Both the position numbers and the translations under genes were made by a program. Positions 1-5,293 of a DNA stretch of 5,728 nucleotides are shown here, piece after piece (the first letter of the stretch is position 1; every line of letters starts with the position of its first letter). Source of the stretch: CBDUUP01 sp965370435 (GTDB lineage Bacteria; Chloroflexota; Anaerolineae; Anaerolineales; UBA11579); NCBI GenBank assembly GCA_965370435.1, contig CBDUUP010000301.1, positions 1 through 5,728 of the forward strand, in the 5' to 3' direction. The notes beneath the pieces are model-generated. The model was given only the letters and a program-made list of their open reading frames with translations, made no database searches and was not told where the DNA came from.

Positions 1-188
1 CCCTTGATGTTGCGCACCTTGACTGCTTCCGGTTGGCTGTAGATGAGGATTGTCTCGCCGTCCCAGGAGAACCAGACCGGATTGGGTTGGGGCGTCCCGG
101 AGGGGGAAACGGTGGTGAGCCAGATCACCGTTTCTTCTTGCAAGCGTTTCAAGGCTCTGGCGCCGAATTCGGTTGTAGGATCGATCAT
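1..188 (-). CDS. PPOX-class F420/flavin-dependent oxidoreductase family protein, partial (N-terminal part)
   Basis: This reads leftward from an ATG at 188-186 and runs off the left edge, so only the first 62 residues are seen. The protein begins MIDPTTEFGARALKRL and continues through EETVIWLTTV, the segment TPQPNPVWFSWDG and a stretch ending IYSQPEAVKVRNIK. This is the typical start of the split beta-barrel pyridoxamine-phosphate-oxidase-like proteins of the Rv3369 type, which bind FMN or the deazaflavin F420 and are cytosolic; the strand pattern and the xPxPNPVWF segment that follows the first strand are characteristic. The start is supported by a clean AAGGAG Shine-Dalgarno (198-203 on the plus strand, read in reverse) nine bases before the ATG. 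It lies 75 bases downstream of the lipoprotein phosphatase gene on the same strand, so read-through from that gene is possible. The physiological substrate cannot be told from sequence. The cofactor choice (F420 or FMN) is also undecided because the rest of the domain is missing. Confidence 0.9.
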   Translation of the reverse strand, partial: MIDPTTEFGARALKRLQEETVIWLTTVSPSGTPQPNPVWFSWDGETILIYSQPEAVKVRNIK

Positions 189-244
189 TGTGTGAGACTC
201 CTTGGGTGTGATTTTCTATGTCATTGTAACCGAAGACTTGGGAG

Positions 245-270
245 GGAGTGCGGGGATTTACCCTCACTCC
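245..270 (-). other. Imperfect hairpin spanning the stop codon of the lipoprotein phosphatase gene
   Basis: The arms GGAGTG (245-250) and CACTCC (265-270) are complementary, and an inner GGG/CCC (253-255 with 261-263) extends the stem around an ATTTA loop. It overlaps the TGA stop at 264-266. On the minus strand no run of T follows, so it does not look like a standard intrinsic terminator. It could slow or stabilise the transcript between the two leftward genes, or it may be chance. Confidence 0.3.
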
Positions 271-1619
271 AAAGGAATCGTGACCTCATCCATCACCTCT
301 CCATCCAGGGCGATGGCTTGCAGTTCGATCCGGTCGGCGTAGATCTCCAGAATGACGAAATGGTTCCGGCGGGCGAAGAACTGGCTCTCCTCCCGCTGCT
401 GGACGAGATTGTAGAGAATGGAACATCCTCCGCCGGAAACCAGGTAGGTGATGCCCTCCACCGAAAGTCGCTCGTAAGTATGGTCGTGGCCGGAGAACAC
501 CACCGGCACGTTGGCCTGGGCGAAAAGTTCCTCCCAGGCTTGTCGCACCACCAGGCCTTCGGAGGCGTGCTCGGAGCTTGAGTAGGGCGGCACGTGGAAT
601 ACCGGGATGGTATAACTGAAACGGTCATCCGCCAGCCGCTCTGCCACCCAGGCATTCTGTTCCTCCCGCCCCTCTTCCCCAAAGAAGGTCTGGGTGTCCA
701 GCAGCAAGAACTGGAACTCCCCGTAGGCGACGGCATACCACTGGTTCTGTCCCTGGAAGTCAGAGGCCTCAAAGCCGGGGGATGGGAAGGGAGGGAAGGC
801 GTAATAATAGAATGGCGCATCCTGCCAAAGGGCTGCCCAGTTATGGTCGTGGTTGCCGACCACCGTATAGACGGGCATTTCGTGGAGCAAGGGGGCAAAG
901 GTAGCGTAGTATTTCAACCCAAAGGCCTCAAACGGCGTGGAATTTTGCTCCATGAGATAGACCACATCGCCGGTGTGCAGGACGAAGTCGAGGTCATAGG
1001 CGGCCATCCCCACGGTCAATGCAAGGGTGACTGGCTCTCCCAGGCCTGAGTCCCCGATCACGCCGACTCGCAGGGGCAGCTGGCCGGATGGGGTGTGGAA
1101 ACTGACCGCCCCCCATTCCCCCCCCATGAAGTGCGGTTCCTTGTAGCGTCCGGCTCCGGCGGATAGCTCGACCTGGGCTTGATAGTCGGTCCCTGGTAGC
1201 AGCCCTTCCAGGGTGATCTGGTGGCGGGTTTGGTCTGCTGAGAAGGGGATGGTTGTCTGCTGATCCTCCTCACCGAAGGACCAATAACGCAATCTGCCTT
1301 CGGAGGGGGTGTCCAATTCAAAGAATAGGGTGGCGGAGGTCTCGGCGGTGTGTTGGATGGTCAACGGCAGGTTGTAACCCACACTGGAGAGAGGTTCGGC
1401 GGTGACGGGAATTGTCCGAGTGGGGGACGGCGAAGGTGTATAGGTTTCCGGTGGGGATGGGGATAGCGCAGCAGTTCGGGTAGGGGAGAGGGTCTCGGTT
1501 AGTGCCGGGGGCGGGGTTGGCGTCGCGGTCGATGGCGGCGAGGCGCAGGCCGCCGAGAAGAGGAGGGCAATCACAATGGTGTTCTGAAGAAGCTGGGGTG
1601 TAAAGATGGATTTGGGCAT
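264..1619 (-). CDS. Surface lipoprotein metallophosphoesterase, purple acid phosphatase-like
   Basis: This is a 451-residue predicted exported phosphoesterase. Residues 1-24 form a signal peptide (hydrophobic core about 13-21) ending FSAAC, with Cys25 as the likely lipidated residue. Residues 26-75 are a Pro/Thr/Ser-rich stalk containing SPTRT twice (45-49 and 65-69). Residues about 80-177 resemble the fibronectin-III-like N-terminal domain of purple acid phosphatases, including LPGTDYQAQV at 141-150. The catalytic domain carries all five metal-ligand blocks in order: GDSG (Asp190), GDVVY (Asp218, Tyr221), GNHD (Asn256, His257), HVPPY (His342) and GHDHTYER (His378, His380). Tyr221 is at the position that gives purple acid phosphatases their colour, so a dinuclear Fe-containing centre is expected. 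Family members hydrolyse phosphate monoesters or related esters; the substrate here is unknown. The ATG start has AAAAGG seven bases upstream (1627-1632 on the plus strand) and is followed directly by the signal peptide. It is transcribed divergently from the diguanylate cyclase gene and lies upstream of the PPOX gene. The family call is secure; anchoring to the membrane is inferred from the lipobox, which is slightly non-standard (Phe-Ser-Ala-Ala-Cys). Confidence 0.93.
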   Translation of the reverse strand: MPKSIFTPQLLQNTIVIALLFSAACASPPSTATPTPPPALTETLSPTRTAALSPSPPETYTPSPSPTRTIPVTAEPLSSVGYNLPLTIQHTAETSATLFFELDTPSEGRLRYWSFGEEDQQTTIPFSADQTRHQITLEGLLPGTDYQAQVELSAGAGRYKEPHFMGGEWGAVSFHTPSGQLPLRVGVIGDSGLGEPVTLALTVGMAAYDLDFVLHTGDVVYLMEQNSTPFEAFGLKYYATFAPLLHEMPVYTVVGNHDHNWAALWQDAPFYYYAFPPFPSPGFEASDFQGQNQWYAVAYGEFQFLLLDTQTFFGEEGREEQNAWVAERLADDRFSYTIPVFHVPPYSSSEHASEGLVVRQAWEELFAQANVPVVFSGHDHTYERLSVEGITYLVSGGGCSILYNLVQQREESQFFARRNHFVILEIYADRIELQAIALDGEVMDEVTIPLE

Positions 1620-1663
1620 TGCGGCGCCTTTTGGTGCCTAAGAAATCGAATTTACCGTGCTGA

Positions 1664-1692
1664 ATAGTATGATACATTATAGGAACCGTCAA
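1664..1692 (-). promoter_or_regulatory. Predicted sigma70-type promoter of the lipoprotein phosphatase gene
   Basis: Reading the minus strand, TTGACG (1687-1692) is followed after exactly 17 bases by TACTAT (1664-1669). The expected transcription start near 1657 would give a leader of roughly 38 bases before the ATG at 1619. A perfect TATAAT (1676-1681) also lies inside the spacer; it has only a poor upstream partner (TTGATA at 15 bases or TATTGA at 17). Overlapping promoters are therefore possible. Seen by eye only; no scoring was done. Confidence 0.6.
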
Positions 1693-1806
1693 GCTTTATC
1701 AATAGCGTCTTCATCCCTGTTGAGATTCTCCTTCGACATATTTTCCACTACTCGATTAGGTTGACGAGTGATTTGCATAAGCGCAAGGATTCTGGGGTGG
1801 TATCCA

Positions 1807-1823
1807 TGATAGAATCGCTATCA
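1807..1823 (+). promoter_or_regulatory. Extended -10 motif overlapped by a 17-bp dyad upstream of the diguanylate cyclase gene
   Basis: TGATAGAAT at 1807-1815 fits the extended -10 pattern TG-N-TANAAT, which can work without a good -35 box, and none is visible at normal spacing. The same bases are the left arm of an exact inverted repeat, TGATAG (1807-1812) and CTATCA (1818-1823), separated by AATCG. A dyad laid over a -10 element is a common arrangement for a repressor operator. A start near 1822 would give a leader of about 65 bases before the GTG at 1887. The dyad is seen directly; the promoter and operator roles are inferred. Confidence 0.4.
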
Positions 1824-1824
1824 G

Positions 1825-1869
1825 CCTAGGGTAACGTTGTGCAAAACACTGGGAACACCTAGGGCACAA
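1825..1869. repeat. CCTAGGG direct repeat with an interleaved TTGTGC/GCACAA inverted repeat
   Basis: CCTAGGG occurs at 1825-1831 and again at 1858-1864, 33 bp apart, about three helical turns. Each copy contains the palindrome CCTAGG. Between and overlapping them, TTGTGC (1837-1842) is the reverse complement of GCACAA (1864-1869). The cluster lies in the last 62 bases before the GTG start of the cyclase gene, so it would be in the leader if transcription starts at the upstream extended -10. It could be protein binding sites or RNA structure; chance is possible given the short unit. Confidence 0.35.
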
Positions 1870-1886
1870 TAATTAACAGGTTTACT

Positions 1887-3035
1887 GTGAATCCAAATAA
1901 TAATTCTTCATTCCAAACCGGTGAGTGGATACTCAGTGAGCGAGTAGAACTTCTGGCTTATACTGCCGCGCGGATATTGATCTTGTATCTATTGGGGGCG
2001 ATTGGGGCTTTCTTGTCGTTTCTCTGGCTGGATCAAGCCTGGGAGAAGTACGTCATCTTTGCCTACCTCCTGATTAGCTTCCCCTTTCTTCTCTACATCA
2101 GGCGAACCTGTCTCAGCGCTGAAAAATCTTTCCAGGGGAGCGTGATATTGGTGACCTACGTCTCGATTTTGCCCATTATGGTCTTGGTCTTGATAAACGA
2201 TATGATCATCACCTATGCCTTTTTAGGTTTGCCGTTGATCCTAATGGCGAGCAGCCTGATCACGCTTCGGGCAGGGAGGATCTACGCATTCGTATATTTC
2301 TTGGTGGGTCTGGCGGTCGGCATTTTGGATCTTCTCGATTTCTACGAGCCTTCCTTCACGGTGAATGAACTTTCGGAAGAGATCGTTGTCATTTCCATAT
2401 ATATCTTTGCCGTGTACTTGGGGATTCAGATCGTCCACCGCAGCTTGGGAGGCATGAGCAAGGCGTTGGGAATCCTGTCTTCCGAGATCGCCGAACGGAT
2501 CAAGCTCCAAGCCCAACTGGAAGAATTGGCTGCTATTGACCCGCTGACCGGCGCACTTAATCGACGCCATTTCTTCGACCTTGCCTCCCAGTCCCTGGCC
2601 CAAGCTCAGGAAAACGAGACCCCGGTATCCTTACTAATGATTGATATTGACAATTACAAGCAGTTCAACGACCAGTTCGGACACCCCTTTGGCGACCGGG
2701 TCTTGGTCGCTTTCACCGAACGGATACACCAGCACATCCGCAAGCAGGATTCTCTGGGCCGCTATGGCGGGGACGAATTCGTCATCACCTTGCCGGAAAC
2801 CGGCGCCGTGGAGGCTGAAAAGGCGGCCGGCCGCATCCTCTACAGCTTTGTAGATTCACCCCTGAGGATCGAGAGGGAGGAAGTCACCCTCAGCTTAAGC
2901 GTGGGAATCGCCAGCAGTGAACGCTCTGGCAGCTTCGTCATCGAGGAGTTGCTGGCCCAGGCGGACAATGCCCTGTACGCTGCCAAAGAGAGGGGATCTG
3001 GACAGGTGGTCGTATGGGATGACCATCTGAATTAA
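1887..3035 (+). CDS. Membrane-bound diguanylate cyclase (GGDEF domain)
   Basis: This 382-residue enzyme is predicted to join two GTP into cyclic di-GMP on the cytosolic face of the membrane. The N-terminal half has about six hydrophobic helices (near residues 25-47, 54-71, 84-104, 107-127, 131-151 and 163-183), a sensory membrane region that I cannot assign to a named family. Residues about 190-214 form a signalling helix leading to the DPLTGALNRR motif (218-227) that opens the GGDEF domain. Active-site features are intact: Asp253 in DIDNYKQFND (metal), Asn261 and Asp270 (guanine and structural contacts), and GGDEF at 294-298. RKQD at 285-288, five residues before GGDEF, is a canonical RxxD inhibitory I-site, so product feedback inhibition is expected. 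No EAL, PAS or receiver domain is present. The start is GTG at 1887, chosen because ACAGG lies six bases upstream and no in-frame Met precedes the first membrane helices; the ribosome site is weak. A strong terminator follows 85 bases after the TAA, so it looks monocistronic. Confidence 0.95.
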   Translation: MNPNNNSSFQTGEWILSERVELLAYTAARILILYLLGAIGAFLSFLWLDQAWEKYVIFAYLLISFPFLLYIRRTCLSAEKSFQGSVILVTYVSILPIMVLVLINDMIITYAFLGLPLILMASSLITLRAGRIYAFVYFLVGLAVGILDLLDFYEPSFTVNELSEEIVVISIYIFAVYLGIQIVHRSLGGMSKALGILSSEIAERIKLQAQLEELAAIDPLTGALNRRHFFDLASQSLAQAQENETPVSLLMIDIDNYKQFNDQFGHPFGDRVLVAFTERIHQHIRKQDSLGRYGGDEFVITLPETGAVEAEKAAGRILYSFVDSPLRIEREEVTLSLSVGIASSERSGSFVIEELLAQADNALYAAKERGSGQVVVWDDHLN

Positions 3036-3120
3036 TCCTAACCATCTTCGAGAAGCTAATTCTTGGAATTTGATTCTGTGGCCGTGGCTGCGCTAGAATA
3101 AATCAACTTCATATATTCTA

Positions 3121-3155
3121 GATACCCGAGGACTCCTCGGGTATCATCTTTTATT
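3121..3155 (+). terminator. Rho-independent terminator after the diguanylate cyclase gene
   Basis: GATACCCGAGG (3121-3131) and CCTCGGGTATC (3135-3145) form a perfect 11-bp stem around ACT, opening to a five-base loop if the innermost pair is not formed. It is followed by ATCTTTTATT, a T-rich tract from 3149 on the plus strand. The minus-strand exit has no comparable T run, so it acts rightward and ends the cyclase transcript before the next gene's own promoter signal. Confidence 0.88.
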
Positions 3156-3183
3156 GGGGAGACACATGAAATGATTCCTCCGC

Positions 3184-3189
3184 TATAAT
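3184..3189 (+). promoter_or_regulatory. Predicted -10 element of the EEP membrane-protein gene
   Basis: A perfect TATAAT at 3184-3189 lies 41 bases before the ATG at 3231, just after the terminator, which is where a new promoter is expected. The -35 region is poor: the nearest match is GAGACA (3159-3164) at a long 19-base spacing. The role rests on position and the -10 match alone. Confidence 0.45.
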
Positions 3190-3230
3190 AATATCTAAAT
3201 TCTTTCAACAATCTCACAAAGAGTTCAGTC

Positions 3231-5249
3231 ATGATGCAAACGATTTCTTCGAGAACGCAGGGGGACTTTGCCGCCTTGTTGGGCATTCTTTTCTTGTTTT
3301 TCTTTCAATTGATCTCCGATTTTGTGGAGGCCATCTACGTGTTCGGACTGTTGGGCACCAGCATTCCCGCCGAGATTGTCACGGTGTTGTTCTTCTTGTC
3401 GCCCATTGTCTTATTAGGGTTCAGAAAGAGGCCTTCGAGAGGTTTTCTACTCCTGATGGGAGGGTTAGTCCTTTTCTGCACGGTGGTCGAATCCCTGCTG
3501 GACACTCGGGGCAAGATGATTGCCTCCGGGATCGGGGTGGCCGCCTTCCTGATCTTCCTCCCCGCACTCTTCGCGACTCGCTCAGAGAGGAATAAGTTTG
3601 GCGCAATAGAGTTGGGCGCCGGGTTGATGTTCGGTCTGGCGGGTTTTATCTTTATCCGAACTTATAGTGAAGATATTGTCTTTCTAAATTTATTATCCCT
3701 TGTATTCAATTTGATTTTTTCTTTACTCGCTGGCATATTGACTTGGAGGATAATTGGAGGCAAAGATGACGAATCATTCGAAGATGAGAATGTACCTAAG
3801 GGGATCTCCACCGGCCGGGTGATTTTGCTCTGCCTAGGTATCGCAAGCGCTTTTTTGCTTTTGTATTTCGCCTTTGTTGCGCCCAATGTCATCGCCCGCT
3901 GGACTGGAGCGAATTATCTGGTTGTCCTCATCCTTTTGTGGAGCGCCATCTTGGTCACCGCTGGGTTCTGGTTCCGCCGCCAGCGTATCATGGTGGTGGC
4001 GTCTGCCCGGGCTTTGTGGTTTTGGAATGGGATTTTCGTCCTCTCGATGGTCTTGACCATCTTGCCCCATCAAGTTCGCTTCCCGGCAGCGCCGGAGGGC
4101 TACCCTCTATTAGCGCCGCAGATATCGTGGTTCCATTTCATCCCTCTTTATATTATGCTGCTCACCTTCCCGGTGATCCTGGTTGACTTTATCGTACTTA
4201 CTCGTGAACTTATCCAGGCCCGGCCTTCCACCCGGCAGATGGGGGGCGGGTTCACCCTGGCTGGATTATATATGCTGGTGATGATCTTGGCCCACGTCTT
4301 CACCACCGTGTATGATTATATCCCCGTGGTAGGCCCTTTTTTCCGGGACAAGTTTTGGTTGGTGTATCTGGCGTTGGGTTTGGGATTGTCTCTTCCACTA
4401 TGGCTAGTCCGTATTCCCGAAAAGTTATTTACCCGAACATACGCAGAGACACCCAGGCCAGCAAAGAAACAGTGGGAAATCTTAGTGGCCTTTGGATTAT
4501 TGTCTGTCTTATCAATCCTGTTCAATGTTGGCATAGGTGCGTTGGGAAAAAACCAACAAGTGGATCAATCTCAAGAGGCCGCTACCTTACGTGTGCTGAC
4601 CTACAATATCCAGCAGGGCTACAGTGAGGACGGGCGGTGGAACTTCGGGGGGCAGCTAGAACACATCCGAACCTTTGAGCCTGATATTATTGGTTTGCAG
4701 GAAAGCGACACCAACCGCATCGCCGGGGGCAACCTGGACGTGGTAGGCTACTTCGCCAGCCAATTGGACATGTATTCTTACTATAGCCCCTCCCCTGTGG
4801 TGGGAACCTTCGGCATCGCCTTGCTCTCCAAGTACCCTATCGAGAATCCCAAAACCTACTATATGTACAGCGAAGGGGAGCAGGTGGCCGCTATCGAAGC
4901 TCAAATTACGGTGGGGGGAAAGGTCTTCAATATCTTCGTCACCCACCTGGGCAACGGCGGGCCGATGATCCAGCAGGAGCAGTTTTTGGAGATCATCGAA
5001 GGGAAAGAGAATGTTATCGCCATGGGGGATTACAACTTCCGTCCCCCGTCAGACCAGTACACCTTGACGGTCGCCTCCCTTGAGGATGCCCATCTGTTGG
5101 CCGCTGACATAACAGAAGAGCCGGGCTTTGACCCCGAGGACCGGATAGACCACATCTTTGTCTCGCCGGGAATGACAGTTACAAAGGCCAGCTATCTGCT
5201 CAGCCCCGAATCCGACCATCCTGCCCTGTATGCCGATATCGAATGGTAG
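3231..5249 (+). CDS. Polytopic membrane protein with extracytoplasmic endonuclease/exonuclease/phosphatase (EEP) domain, Cwh43 C-terminal-like architecture
   Basis: This 672-residue protein has about 13 hydrophobic helices in residues 12-436, then an EEP-fold catalytic domain from about 452 to the C-terminus. Approximate helices are 12-41, 46-64, 71-90, 97-115, 123-143, 148-172, 196-216, 227-247, 262-279, 300-324, 340-360, 374-393 and 416-436. Basic clusters (RKRPSR 65-70, RSERNK 117-122, RRQR 249-252, residues 394-413) fall on alternate loops, which places the N-terminus inside and the EEP domain outside. EEP catalytic residues are all visible: Asn459 (LTYNIQQG), Glu491 (GLQES), His572 (VTHLG), Asp600 and Asn602 (GDYNF), Asp640 (RIDHIF) and the closing Asp662-His663 (SDHPAL). 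The family cleaves phosphodiester or phosphomonoester bonds with Mg2+, on substrates from DNA to inositol phosphates and sphingomyelin; an exterior location argues for a lipid or other external substrate rather than chromosomal DNA. The layout recalls the C-terminal half of eukaryotic Cwh43/PGAP2IP. The ATG has AAAGAG seven bases upstream (3218-3223); a second Met follows immediately. The domain call is secure; substrate and Cwh43 kinship are inferred. Confidence 0.9.
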   Translation: MMQTISSRTQGDFAALLGILFLFFFQLISDFVEAIYVFGLLGTSIPAEIVTVLFFLSPIVLLGFRKRPSRGFLLLMGGLVLFCTVVESLLDTRGKMIASGIGVAAFLIFLPALFATRSERNKFGAIELGAGLMFGLAGFIFIRTYSEDIVFLNLLSLVFNLIFSLLAGILTWRIIGGKDDESFEDENVPKGISTGRVILLCLGIASAFLLLYFAFVAPNVIARWTGANYLVVLILLWSAILVTAGFWFRRQRIMVVASARALWFWNGIFVLSMVLTILPHQVRFPAAPEGYPLLAPQISWFHFIPLYIMLLTFPVILVDFIVLTRELIQARPSTRQMGGGFTLAGLYMLVMILAHVFTTVYDYIPVVGPFFRDKFWLVYLALGLGLSLPLWLVRIPEKLFTRTYAETPRPAKKQWEILVAFGLLSVLSILFNVGIGALGKNQQVDQSQEAATLRVLTYNIQQGYSEDGRWNFGGQLEHIRTFEPDIIGLQESDTNRIAGGNLDVVGYFASQLDMYSYYSPSPVVGTFGIALLSKYPIENPKTYYMYSEGEQVAAIEAQITVGGKVFNIFVTHLGNGGPMIQQEQFLEIIEGKENVIAMGDYNFRPPSDQYTLTVASLEDAHLLAADITEEPGFDPEDRIDHIFVSPGMTVTKASYLLSPESDHPALYADIEW

Positions 5250-5251
5250 CA

Positions 5252-5273
5252 AGAGGGGTTTGTGTTCCCCTCT
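5252..5273. terminator. Possible weak terminator hairpin between convergent genes
   Basis: AGAGGGG (5252-5258) and CCCCTCT (5267-5273) make a perfect 7-bp GC-rich stem around TTTGTGTT, starting three bases after the TAG of the EEP gene. The next gene converges from the right and stops at 5294, so a shared terminator would fit. Neither exit has an immediate T run; the nearest on the plus strand is TTTT at 5285-5288. Confidence 0.4.
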
Positions 5274-5293
5274 CAGGTCAACAGCTTTTAGGT

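Noticed and set aside
223..228. TACAAT on the minus strand as a separate promoter for the PPOX gene
   Set aside because: The -10 match is fair and well placed, but the expected -35 position reads GCACTC and no TG extension precedes it; too weak to list.
33..581. 182-codon open frame on the plus strand
   Set aside because: It lies across the antisense of the PPOX gene and the C-terminal part of the phosphatase, both strongly supported, and its protein is low-complexity Gly/Arg/His-rich with no recognisable motif.
594..1049. 151-codon open frame on the plus strand
   Set aside because: Antisense to the catalytic core of the lipoprotein phosphatase (GNHD region); a shadow of its codon bias.
1761..1766. 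TTGACG as a -35 box for the cyclase gene
   Set aside because: Nothing like a -10 box lies 16-18 bases downstream (CAAGGA at 1785), so it is not used in the promoter call.
3056..3286. 76-codon open frame on the minus strand over the intergenic region
   Set aside because: It reads straight through the terminator hairpin and into the start of the EEP gene, with no convincing ribosome site or motif.
4656..4946. 96-codon open frame on the minus strand
   Set aside because: Antisense to the EEP catalytic domain, whose active-site residues fix the real frame.
1887..5249. Cyclase and EEP gene as one operon
   Set aside because: A strong intrinsic terminator at 3121-3155 and a new TATAAT at 3184 separate them.
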